The translations under genes and the position numbers were made by a program. The notes under the pieces are model-generated. The model ran no database searches and was not told where the DNA came from. It worked only from the letters and a program-made list of their open reading frames with translations. Positions 1-7,172 of a stretch of 64,000 nucleotides of DNA are shown here, in pieces; within the stretch, counting starts at the first letter, position 1, and each line of letters opens with the position of its first letter. Source of the DNA: Aureisphaera sp963669405 (lineage in GTDB: Bacteria > Bacteroidota > Bacteroidia > Flavobacteriales > Flavobacteriaceae); assembly GCA_963669405.2 (NCBI GenBank), contig CAXXHF010000002.1:1860001-1924000 (forward strand), written 5' to 3'.

Positions 1-682
1 TATTGTTGTGTTTAATGATAATTACATTACCTGTTTCGGCGGTCCATTCAGCAAAAATAACAGTTCCATCTGCCGCAGCTTTAATAGGGCTGTCTTTAAT
101 GGTTACAATATCTACTGCAAAATGCTTGGTTTCGGGGTCATAATCTTCTGAAATGGTCCCTTTTACAGGGGCAAACAATACAAAGTTAAGTTGCTCACTG
201 TCTATTAGGGGGTTATACTTATCTTCTTGAGAGACAATTTCACGAAGCAAAGAATCTTGTTTTGATGGTGACAAATCCAGGCCTTCCGTATCCTTTTGGG
301 CGGCTTCTATAATAGAATCCCTATTAAAATCAACCGTTTTTACATCGCCCGTTAGTACTTTTTTAATAGAGGTAATGTATTGTTCATTAATACTAAGCGC
401 TTGTTGTAGTGAATCTGTTTTGAATGCCAATGTAACAGCTTGTTTTTTCAGGGAGGTTGAAGAATACCCAGGAATGTATTCCCGAAGCGGGGTAAAGGCA
501 ATTAACAAGATTGTAAAAGCAATGAGGAAAAGAGCTAATACCGAACTGAAAACAAATACATTAAGCCGATTCAATTTAAAGGAAAAACGCTCTTCAAATG
601 TTGCCTCATTAAGTACCACCAAACGGTACTTATGCAACAGTTTTTTTCTGATTTTCTTTCCTCTTTTTTCCTTTTTTGCCAT
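1..682 (-). CDS. M23 family metallopeptidase, N-terminal part (cut by window edge)
   Basis: Likely a membrane-anchored murein endopeptidase of the lysostaphin/LytM (M23) type. About 227 residues lie inside the window and the C-terminus runs off the left edge. A strongly basic cytoplasmic N-terminus (about residues 1-25) is followed by one membrane helix (about 42-62) and a linker that may be helical. The peptidase domain begins near residue 160. HFAVD at residues 187-191 fits the first metal-binding HxxxD of the family; the distal HxH motif would lie outside the window. The ATG is chosen because a TAnnTTTG promoter element lies about 20 bp upstream. It is divergent from tatA. The fold assignment is fairly sure; the substrate is inferred. 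Confidence 0.8.
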   Translation of the reverse strand, partial: MAKKEKRGKKIRKKLLHKYRLVVLNEATFEERFSFKLNRLNVFVFSSVLALFLIAFTILLIAFTPLREYIPGYSSTSLKKQAVTLAFKTDSLQQALSINEQYITSIKKVLTGDVKTVDFNRDSIIEAAQKDTEGLDLSPSKQDSLLREIVSQEDKYNPLIDSEQLNFVLFAPVKGTISEDYDPETKHFAVDIVTIKDSPIKAAADGTVIFAEWTAETGNVIIIKHNN

Positions 683-700
683 TTCCGAAAGGTTGCGATG

Positions 701-708
701 CAAATGTA
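701..708 (-). promoter_or_regulatory. Bacteroidota -7 element (TACATTTG) for the M23 gene
   Basis: Exact match on the minus strand to the TAnnTTTG -7 consensus, 18 bp upstream of the M23 peptidase ATG. No clear -33 TTG was identified. Confidence 0.55.
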
Positions 709-760
709 AGGCTTTGCCGTTAAACTTATGCTGAAAACGTTCTATCTACGAAATTCTTGT

Positions 761-768
761 TACCTTTG
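761..768 (+). promoter_or_regulatory. Bacteroidota -7 element (TACCTTTG) for tatA
   Basis: Exact TAnnTTTG match 18 bp before the ATG at 787. It rules out the upstream in-frame start at 757, which would lie in front of the promoter. Confidence 0.6.
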
Positions 769-786
769 CCCTATAAATTTATACAA

Positions 787-972
787 ATGGAATCATTAGT
801 TTTACCCTTAGCCATTGGCCCTTGGCAAATTGTACTGATTGTGCTTATTGTATTGTTGCTTTTTGGTGGACGAAAAATACCAGAATTGATGCGTGGTTTA
901 GGAAGTGGGATCAAAGAATTTAAAGACGCTTCCAAGGAAGACAATAGTGACCAGATAGAAGACAAAAAATAA
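787..972 (+). CDS. tatA: Twin-arginine translocase subunit TatA/TatE
   Basis: Pore-forming component of the Tat system that exports folded proteins across the inner membrane. The 61-residue product has a single N-terminal membrane helix (about residues 10-25), the conserved FGG-x-K-I-P-E turn and an amphipathic helix (MRGLGSGIKEFKDA), ending in a charged tail. The family size is usual for the short Bacteroidota form. The start at 787 is preferred over an in-frame start at 757 because the promoter -7 element lies between them. A strong bidirectional terminator follows. tatC is not in the window. Confidence 0.93.
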   Translation: MESLVLPLAIGPWQIVLIVLIVLLLFGGRKIPELMRGLGSGIKEFKDASKEDNSDQIEDKK

Positions 973-997
973 GCTTAAAAGCCTTACTGAATATAGA

Positions 998-1027
998 AAA
1001 GCCCGTGAAATCACGGGCTTTGTTTTT
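998..1027. terminator. Bidirectional intrinsic terminator between tatA and the DUF4837 gene
   Basis: A perfect palindromic stem AAAGCCCGTGA/TCACGGGCTTT is followed by a T-rich run. It sits between convergent genes and can serve both. Confidence 0.85.
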
Positions 1028-1046
1028 TATAATACTTAATCTGTCT

Positions 1047-2027
1047 TTATTGGATTTTGGCAGATTTTAAAATGGACTCCAACTCAAACTGTAGGTCTCT
1101 TTTTTCTACAGAAGGAGCATATGAAAAGCCTTCCAAAATCAAGTAACGCCCGTTGGCCTCATCTCTTACGGCATAGTTAACAAACGGTCCTGCCATATAT
1201 GCATCCTTAACTTCCCAAGTTCCCTTGGTTTCATATGTAAACTTTCCATCAATTTCAGTAGTAAACAAATAGGGAGCGTAACCTTCTTCGGTAATAAACA
1301 AGGCATCATCTTCTACAGGTAAGTAACCAGAACCTATAGAATCTCTCACTTTTATAATATCACCTATTGTAGTGGAGTCCTGCGAAATAAAAGATAATGG
1401 CACTTCGTAAATAAGTACGTTTGTAGTTCCTTCTTTAAGGTCTTTCCGAAGCCAATAAAAATCATCGTTGGCTGCAGCTAATCTATATGCATTCGGAATT
1501 CGAAGGCTTAACCCAAATCGTTCTTTAAGAGAGTCTACTTTTTTAGGGGCTATACCCGTTCTGCGTTGTCTTTCTTTTAATTCGGAGTTCTTAAATGCCG
1601 CAATAATTCTGGCTTGTTCCTGCTCTATAAGTTCGATAAGTTTCTCTTCAGAAGTGCCCGAAATAAATGCCCCAATCTGTGGTTTGGCATATGAGTCTTT
1701 CTTTAAAGATACAGAGTCTGCGTCTCCCAAACGAACATGTAAAAAGGTTCGATAAGTTCTTGCAAATCCATCAAAAGCATTCGGGTTAAGCTGGTTAATA
1801 GAGAATATAGGTTCTTGCTGAGGAAGACCATCTACTAAAGCAGCAAAATGTTCTCTAACCTTTTCGCCAACGGGTCCGTTCCAAAGTTCGTTAGATATAA
1901 CTACTTGTAAACCATTAATTCTCCCCACAGAATCGGTTAAAAAACTAGTGTCTCTTTTAGGGGAAGATTCTTGACATGAAGTGAACAAAAGCATTCCAGC
2001 CAATAGAAAGTATAAGATTTTTTTCAT
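1047..2027 (-). CDS. DUF4837 family lipoprotein
   Basis: 326-residue predicted lipoprotein: basic start, hydrophobic stretch and lipobox LFTSC with Cys18 as the lipidation site. The remainder looks soluble, without further membrane segments. Its composition and position directly after an MltD-like transglycosylase match the DUF4837 family of Flavobacteriia as I remember it; that family has no established function. It starts 19 bp after the transglycosylase stop, so the two are probably co-transcribed and may both act at the cell wall (inference). Family recognition rests on memory of the context, so it is less certain than the lipoprotein call. Confidence 0.7.
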   Translation of the reverse strand: MKKILYFLLAGMLLFTSCQESSPKRDTSFLTDSVGRINGLQVVISNELWNGPVGEKVREHFAALVDGLPQQEPIFSINQLNPNAFDGFARTYRTFLHVRLGDADSVSLKKDSYAKPQIGAFISGTSEEKLIELIEQEQARIIAAFKNSELKERQRRTGIAPKKVDSLKERFGLSLRIPNAYRLAAANDDFYWLRKDLKEGTTNVLIYEVPLSFISQDSTTIGDIIKVRDSIGSGYLPVEDDALFITEEGYAPYLFTTEIDGKFTYETKGTWEVKDAYMAGPFVNYAVRDEANGRYLILEGFSYAPSVEKRDLQFELESILKSAKIQ

Positions 2028-2046
2028 GAAGACGTATTTTCAATAG

Positions 2047-3615
2047 TTATCCTTTTGAAACCTTTAGGGTCATTCCTGGTTTCAATTTTGTACCACTAAT
2101 ATCGTTCCACTTTTTCAATTGATCTACGGTTACTCCAGGAAATTTTTGCGAAATGCTCCACAGTGAGTCCCCGTTTTTTACTGTATATGTCTTTGAGGAT
2201 TTAGCAGCTGCACTGCTCGCCACTCCTTTATTGGAAGGTGTTGAAGCGAGCTTTCTCGGATATATTGTAAGTCGCTGTCCAATGCGCAACCTATTACTTC
2301 TAAGGCCGTTCCACCTTTTTATTTTGCTTACCGAAACACCGTAGCGCTCTGCTATTTTTCCTAAATAATCCCCGCTTCTAACCCGATAACGGATGCGATC
2401 GTTCTGTTCAAAGAATTGAGGCAAAGGTTTTTCGCGATCATTAAATTCTTTTTCGGCCAATGCATAAATTGCATCTTCATTGTTCACAAACTTTCCTACT
2501 TCTTCCAAAGGAAGTCGCAACACATAATTTTCATCTTTAACTACGGGTATAATACCTAACTTATAAGATGGGTTTAAAAATTCCAACTCTGCCAAATCCA
2601 ATTGGGTCACTTTTGACACCTGTTCCAGAGAGATCATTTTCTTCACCCTAATGGTATCAGTAGCAATGTAAGGATATACAGGGCCTTCACTCTTAAAACC
2701 ATGTTCTTCTGCATATTCAAAAATATACATCGTTGCCAGAAATGCAGGCACATAACCCGCTGTTTCACGAGGTAAATGCTGTCTAATATTCCAATAATTC
2801 TTGCGTCCTCCTGATCTCCTAATGGCTTTGGAAACATTACCCGGCCCACTATTATAAGCTGCCAGTGCAAGATCCCAATCACCAAGGCTTTCGTAAAGGC
2901 GATTTAAGTATTTGGCTGCAGCCTCTGTAGCCATCAACGGGTCTGAACGTTCGTCTACATAACTATTAACATCCAACCCAAATAGCTTTCCTGTACTGAA
3001 CATAAATTGCCACAAGCCCTGTGCTCCAACTCTTGAAGTTGCATTTGGTTTTAGCGCAGACTCAACAACAGCTAAGTATTTCATTTCCAGCGGCAAACCT
3101 TGTCTATCTAGTTCTTCCTCGAACATAGGAAAGTAATAGTCGCTCAAAGCCATGAGCTTAGCCATGGTTCTTCTTCTGTTCTTTAGATAACTTTTTATAA
3201 CACTTTCTAACGAAGGATTGTACTCTACGTTAAAGGGTGTGCGGGCATTCAGTTCTTCAAGACGCTGCTTTAGCACCTCAGTAGGCAATTCTTCATATTC
3301 AACAGGCTCGTAGCTTTGCTGTGTAACTGCTCCGTAAACTTCCTCAAATAATTCATTGTTGTATAATTGATCTAACCATATAGAATCAACCTTTCGGGCA
3401 AGGACATTGTCCTTAAGATCAAAAACAACCGAGTCTTTGGCTTGGGTAGCCACTACGGTAGAAGGTAATTCACTATCAATACGTTGGATTTTAATAGAGT
3501 CGATTACCTGAATAGTTTTGGTGGGTAAGGAATCGACAGCTTGACTATCTATTTCCTGGGCGAATAAGCCACCAGCAAAAAGGCATAATAAAAGTGATAA
3601 AAAAGGTGATTTCAT
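2047..3615 (-). CDS. MltD-like membrane-bound lytic transglycosylase with two LysM domains
   Basis: Cleaves the MurNAc-GlcNAc bond of peptidoglycan in the periplasm, forming anhydro-muropeptides. The 522-residue product has a signal peptide (about 1-19) and a soluble lytic transglycosylase (SLT) domain. In that domain Glu185 of VVESALKP is the expected catalytic acid, followed by the diagnostic GAQGLWQFM and AYNSGPGNV motifs. Two C-terminal LysM peptidoglycan-binding repeats start near residues 410 and 477. The architecture is that of MltD. It heads a two-gene unit with the DUF4837 lipoprotein. Confidence 0.9.
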   Translation of the reverse strand: MKSPFLSLLLCLFAGGLFAQEIDSQAVDSLPTKTIQVIDSIKIQRIDSELPSTVVATQAKDSVVFDLKDNVLARKVDSIWLDQLYNNELFEEVYGAVTQQSYEPVEYEELPTEVLKQRLEELNARTPFNVEYNPSLESVIKSYLKNRRRTMAKLMALSDYYFPMFEEELDRQGLPLEMKYLAVVESALKPNATSRVGAQGLWQFMFSTGKLFGLDVNSYVDERSDPLMATEAAAKYLNRLYESLGDWDLALAAYNSGPGNVSKAIRRSGGRKNYWNIRQHLPRETAGYVPAFLATMYIFEYAEEHGFKSEGPVYPYIATDTIRVKKMISLEQVSKVTQLDLAELEFLNPSYKLGIIPVVKDENYVLRLPLEEVGKFVNNEDAIYALAEKEFNDREKPLPQFFEQNDRIRYRVRSGDYLGKIAERYGVSVSKIKRWNGLRSNRLRIGQRLTIYPRKLASTPSNKGVASSAAAKSSKTYTVKNGDSLWSISQKFPGVTVDQLKKWNDISGTKLKPGMTLKVSKG

Positions 3616-3662
3616 AGAGGAATAACGTATTGTAAGCCACTTAATTTTGATAAATGTAAGGA

Positions 3663-3681
3663 TTTACCCCTTTGGGGCAAA
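3663..3681. other. Small hairpin between pgk and the MltD gene
   Basis: TTTACCCC-TTT-GGGGCAAA forms a stem with one A:C mismatch and a 3-nt loop. It lies just downstream of pgk on the minus strand, so it could help end that transcript, but there is no long U-run. It may be chance. Confidence 0.3.
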
Positions 3682-3703
3682 TAATTTAATATCCTTTTGA
3701 CAA

Positions 3704-4891
3704 TTAATCCAGTATGGCTTTAATCCCAGGAAGGGTTTTACCTTCCAACATTTCCAACATGGCGCCCCCTCCTGTAGAAACATAACTTACTTTGTTTCCA
3801 AACTCGAATTGTTTTACTGCGGCTACAGAATCTCCTCCCCCTACTAAGGAAAAAGCCCCACTAGCAGTAGCGTCTGCTATGGCTGTACAAACATCAATCG
3901 TGCCTTGGGCAAAAGCTGGCATCTCGAAAACGCCAATAGGTCCATTGAACAATATAGTTTTCGACTTCATAATAACACTGGCAAAGTATTCTCGAGTTTG
4001 TATACCTCCATCCAATCCCATCCAGCCATCTGGGATGGAGTAGATATCAGAAGTTTGCGTATTAGCTTCATTAGAAAAATCATCTGCTATAATACAGTCT
4101 AATGGTAAGTGAACTTCGACATTTTTTTGTTTAGCCTTTTCTAGGATTTCCAATGCCAGTGCCTGCTTGTCATCTTCTACCAAAGAATTTCCAATGGATC
4201 CTCCCTTTGCTTTTACAAAAGTAAAGGCCATTCCTCCTCCAATAATGAGATGGTCAATCTTATCTAAAATACTTTCTATGATCGTAATCTTTGAAGACAC
4301 TTTTGCTCCTCCAATGATAGCAGTTACGGGAGCTATACCATCACTCATTACTTTATTTACATTTACTATTTCGGAAGCCAATAGATTCCCAAAACACTTG
4401 TTTTCTGGGAAGAATTGAGCAATAATTGCCGTAGAAGCATGGGCTCGGTGCGCCGTCCCAAAAGCATCATTTACATAAATATCCCCAAAGGCTGCTAACT
4501 GTTCCGCAAAACCAGAATCTCCCGCTTTTTCTTCTGGGTGATAGCGTAAATTTTCCAACAATAATATCTCTCCAGGAAGTAGTGCGTCTACAGCTTGTTT
4601 TACCGTATCTCCTACACAATCCTCTACAAACTTCACTTGAACTCCCAATATTTCAGAGGCAGCATTTACAACTTGTTTTAAAGAAAATTCAGCTTCACGA
4701 GCCTTTGGGCGACCCAAATGGGACATCAAAACACAGCTACCCCCATCTTCCAAAATTTTGATGATGGTAGCCTTAGCTGCTACAATCCTAGTGGTATCCG
4801 TTACTTCATGAGCTTCGTTTATAGGTACATTAAAGTCAACCCTAATAAGGGCTTTTTTCTCTTTAAAGTTAAAGTCATTTATGGTTTTCAT
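3704..4891 (-). CDS. pgk: Phosphoglycerate kinase
   Basis: Transfers phosphate between 1,3-bisphosphoglycerate and ADP in cytoplasmic glycolysis and gluconeogenesis. The 395-residue product has the N-terminal signature ALIRVDFNVP, the GGAKVSSK and GGGMAF segments, and the C-terminal nucleotide-binding GGGDS and STGGGAMLE motifs, all expected for a full-length enzyme. I chose the ATG at 4891 (MKTINDFNF). The in-frame ATG at 4912 overlaps the TATATTTG promoter element and so would not be transcribed. It is divergent from holB and monocistronic as far as can be seen. Confidence 0.96.
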   Translation of the reverse strand: MKTINDFNFKEKKALIRVDFNVPINEAHEVTDTTRIVAAKATIIKILEDGGSCVLMSHLGRPKAREAEFSLKQVVNAASEILGVQVKFVEDCVGDTVKQAVDALLPGEILLLENLRYHPEEKAGDSGFAEQLAAFGDIYVNDAFGTAHRAHASTAIIAQFFPENKCFGNLLASEIVNVNKVMSDGIAPVTAIIGGAKVSSKITIIESILDKIDHLIIGGGMAFTFVKAKGGSIGNSLVEDDKQALALEILEKAKQKNVEVHLPLDCIIADDFSNEANTQTSDIYSIPDGWMGLDGGIQTREYFASVIMKSKTILFNGPIGVFEMPAFAQGTIDVCTAIADATASGAFSLVGGGDSVAAVKQFEFGNKVSYVSTGGGAMLEMLEGKTLPGIKAILD

Positions 4892-4909
4892 CGGTGAATT
4901 TTTACTTGG

Positions 4910-4917
4910 CAAATATA
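4910..4917 (-). promoter_or_regulatory. Bacteroidota -7 element (TATATTTG) for pgk
   Basis: Exact TAnnTTTG match on the minus strand, 18 bp upstream of the pgk ATG at 4891. It overlaps the alternative ATG at 4912 and so decides the start. Confidence 0.6.
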
Positions 4918-4977
4918 ATTCATTTTTAGGGTCGGCCTATTACAGGGGAATCATGATTTTTCAGTAAAAATTTTGCG

Positions 4978-4985
4978 TAGTTTTG
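4978..4985 (+). promoter_or_regulatory. Bacteroidota -7 element (TAGTTTTG) for holB
   Basis: TAnnTTTG match ending 3 bp before the holB ATG at 4989. If used, the transcript would have almost no leader. An in-frame TTG at 4983 is part of this element. Confidence 0.4.
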
Positions 4986-4988
4986 CTT

Positions 4989-6143
4989 ATGGATTTTTCT
5001 GAAATTATTGGTCATTCCCATATTAAAAACCATTTAAGGACAACAGTTTCACAAGGTAGAATTGCTCATGCACAATTATTTTCAGGGCAGGCGGGTAGCG
5101 GAGTACTCCCCATGGCAATCGCTTATGCCAAAGAACTCTTATGTAGTGAGCACGAAGTGAATTCTGAAGCATATCAAAGATGTGAACGAAATGTGTCGCA
5201 GTTTTCTCATCCAGATCTTCATTTTGTATACCCAGTAAACACGAATGATAGTGTTAAGAAAAATGCAGTTTCCAGTTTATTTCTAGAAGAATGGCGTTCG
5301 TTCCTATCTCAAAGTCCATATGGTTCCCTTTTTGATTGGTTCCAATTATTGGGTATCGAAAACAAACAAGGGAATATTAATGTTTTGGAAGCGGAGGATA
5401 TTTCTAAAAAGTTAGCGCTCAAATCATACGAAGGTGGTTATAAAATTATGATTATTTGGATGGCAAATCGTATGAATACAGAATGCTCTAATAAGATCTT
5501 AAAATTGGTTGAAGAACCTCCAAAAAAGACAGTTTTATTGTTCCTTACCGAGGAGCCAGAGCATATCATTAACACCATACGCTCTCGATGTCAAACCCTG
5601 CAAATACCTTTGTTGCCAGAAAGTGAAATTGCTAAAGCTTTAGTTTTTAAAACGAACGTTCCAGAACATGAAGCCTTGAAAATCAGCAGACAAGCTCACG
5701 GAGACTACAATAAAGCTTTGCATATTCTTTCTAAGGACAATGATGATTTGGTTTTTGAAGAATGGTTCGTTACCTGGGTTCGAACCGCCTTTAAGGCAAA
5801 GGGAAATAAAAAAGCAATACAAGAACTTCTAAATTGGAGCGATATGGTTGCGGGTAAAGGACGAGAGACCCAAAAAAACTTCCTTCAGTATTGTATAGAA
5901 CTTTTTAGGCAATCCCTGCTTAAAAATTATGGCTTAGATACCCTTGTTTATTTTGAAACACAAGACCCAAAATTTTCCTTAGATAAATTTGCCCCATTTG
6001 TTCATCAAAACAACATTTATGAAATTTTAAATGGATTGGAGGATGCCATGTATCATATAGAACGAAATGGAAACGCCAAAATAATTTTTACCGATCTTTC
6101 CATTCAATTAACACGACTGATTCATAAAAAAGAAGTTGTATAA
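4989..6143 (+). CDS. holB: DNA polymerase III clamp-loader subunit delta-prime
   Basis: Clamp-loader AAA+ subunit that helps open and load the beta sliding clamp. The 384-residue product begins MDFSEIIGHSHIKNHL, as in the DnaX/HolB family. It keeps the general P-loop region (SGQAGSGVLP), but the Walker A Lys is replaced, as expected for the non-ATP-binding delta-prime subunit. The 'KLVEEPP' and 'TIRSRCQ' (sensor/SRC) segments are present. DnaX would be longer and would have an intact Walker A. The start at ATG 4989 is preferred over TTG 4983, which lies in the promoter element. Confidence 0.88.
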   Translation: MDFSEIIGHSHIKNHLRTTVSQGRIAHAQLFSGQAGSGVLPMAIAYAKELLCSEHEVNSEAYQRCERNVSQFSHPDLHFVYPVNTNDSVKKNAVSSLFLEEWRSFLSQSPYGSLFDWFQLLGIENKQGNINVLEAEDISKKLALKSYEGGYKIMIIWMANRMNTECSNKILKLVEEPPKKTVLLFLTEEPEHIINTIRSRCQTLQIPLLPESEIAKALVFKTNVPEHEALKISRQAHGDYNKALHILSKDNDDLVFEEWFVTWVRTAFKAKGNKKAIQELLNWSDMVAGKGRETQKNFLQYCIELFRQSLLKNYGLDTLVYFETQDPKFSLDKFAPFVHQNNIYEILNGLEDAMYHIERNGNAKIIFTDLSIQLTRLIHKKEVV

Positions 6144-6235
6144 GAAAAATTTATTGAGTTTGTGTTTAATGATATTTTTCTCTTATCAAAAAAGCTGCAA
6201 ATAAGGCGATTTAAGCGCTTTTCTAAAAATTCAGG

Positions 6236-6265
6236 CCCAAACCCCGATCCTGCCCCCTCAAACCC
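6236..6265 (-). other. G-quadruplex-type motif downstream of the methyltransferase gene
   Basis: On the minus strand four G tracts (3, 5, 4 and 3 Gs) are separated by loops of 5, 7 and 3 nt, satisfying the G3-N1-7 rule. It lies 23 bp past the stop of the methyltransferase gene, inside the 6144-6287 gap between two convergent genes. It stands out against AT-rich surroundings. Confidence 0.5.
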
Positions 6266-6287
6266 TCAAAAAACACCTCTTTTGCCC

Positions 6288-7145
6288 TTATTTGCGTTTC
6301 TTAAAGCAGTATAACAACGAAGAATACTCCTTGCTTCGATTTGCAGACATATTGGAACGAAGTCCTATCCAAAAAGCTCTTAAAGAAAATTTATTTCCTG
6401 TCTTATATTTTTCAGAAAGAAGGCTTACATAAAATGCATCAAAGGGCATGGCTCTAACATGAATTAAATTGAATTCATCTGAAATTATTTTCCGCATGGA
6501 TTCCATTGAAAAATGCCAAAGGTGTCTGGGCACATCATAAGCAGCCCAAAATTCTTTATAGTGTTTTGCGTCCAAAGAATTAAAGTTGGGTACTGCAATT
6601 AAAAGTGTTCCTCCGGGTTTTACTAGGGATTCAATTTTTGTAACGGTATCTTTCAAATTTGGAAGGTGCTCCAAAACATGCCAAAGACTCACTACATCAA
6701 ATTGCGATCCTAAAACAGTATCCAAGTTTTCATAAAGCACCACTTCTTTTTTAGAGGCAAACTCTCTAGCTTTTTTATTTACCTCAACTCCTTGAACCGA
6801 CCAACCTTTATCTTTAGCAATTTTCAAAAATTCTCCTGTCCCGGCTCCAATATCCAACAAAGAACCTTTTCCTTCATTCAGTTTTGAAATCAGAGAAACC
6901 TTTTTGGCCAGTGAATATTTTTTGACGCTTTGATATAGAAATGGAAGCAATCCCTTTTTAGAATCGGTATGTGAAATATATTCTTCACTCTCATAATATT
7001 TTGAGAGATCAACTTCTTCAGGTTGTGGAACTGTTTCTAAAAAACCATATTCCTTGTTTTGCACCAAAGAAAATTCCTCGCCACTAACGAGGAAATCTTT
7101 TGTTATAATGTGAGTGTTTTCTTTTCTAGTTGTCAATTCTATCAA
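6288..7145 (-). CDS. Class I SAM-dependent methyltransferase
   Basis: A 285-residue protein with a Rossmann-type SAM-binding motif LLDIGAGTGEFL (residues 97-108), an acidic residue after strand 2 (VEVN) and the HVLEHLP segment (156-162) typical of UbiG-like Methyltransf_23 proteins. Substrate unknown. The N-terminal 90 residues are not a recognised domain to me. The first possible start is TTG at 7145, because an in-frame TGA lies just upstream; a second TTG at 7136 is possible. A parS-like palindrome ends 3 bp before this start. It is the last gene of a minus-strand run after mnmG. Confidence 0.82.
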   Translation of the reverse strand: MIELTTRKENTHIITKDFLVSGEEFSLVQNKEYGFLETVPQPEEVDLSKYYESEEYISHTDSKKGLLPFLYQSVKKYSLAKKVSLISKLNEGKGSLLDIGAGTGEFLKIAKDKGWSVQGVEVNKKAREFASKKEVVLYENLDTVLGSQFDVVSLWHVLEHLPNLKDTVTKIESLVKPGGTLLIAVPNFNSLDAKHYKEFWAAYDVPRHLWHFSMESMRKIISDEFNLIHVRAMPFDAFYVSLLSEKYKTGNKFSLRAFWIGLRSNMSANRSKEYSSLLYCFKKRK

Positions 7146-7147
7146 TT

Positions 7148-7163
7148 TGTTTCACGTGGAACA
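7148..7163. other. parS-like ParB-binding site (copy 1)
   Basis: TGTTTCACGTGGAACA matches the widely conserved chromosomal parS consensus (TGTTNCACGTGNAACA) at every fixed position. It lies in the 27-bp gap between mnmG and the methyltransferase gene. A second copy is at 9056. Confidence 0.75.
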
Positions 7164-7172
7164 TTGAACTGA

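Noticed and set aside
375..734. Plus-strand frame opposite the M23 peptidase gene
   Set aside because: It is the reverse complement of a clear coding frame with membrane helix and peptidase motif; its protein is low-complexity Ser/Phe/Lys sequence.
4889..4912. Longer pgk start (MPSKNSPMKTIN)
   Set aside because: The ATG at 4912 overlaps the promoter -7 element, and the extra residues are not part of the family.
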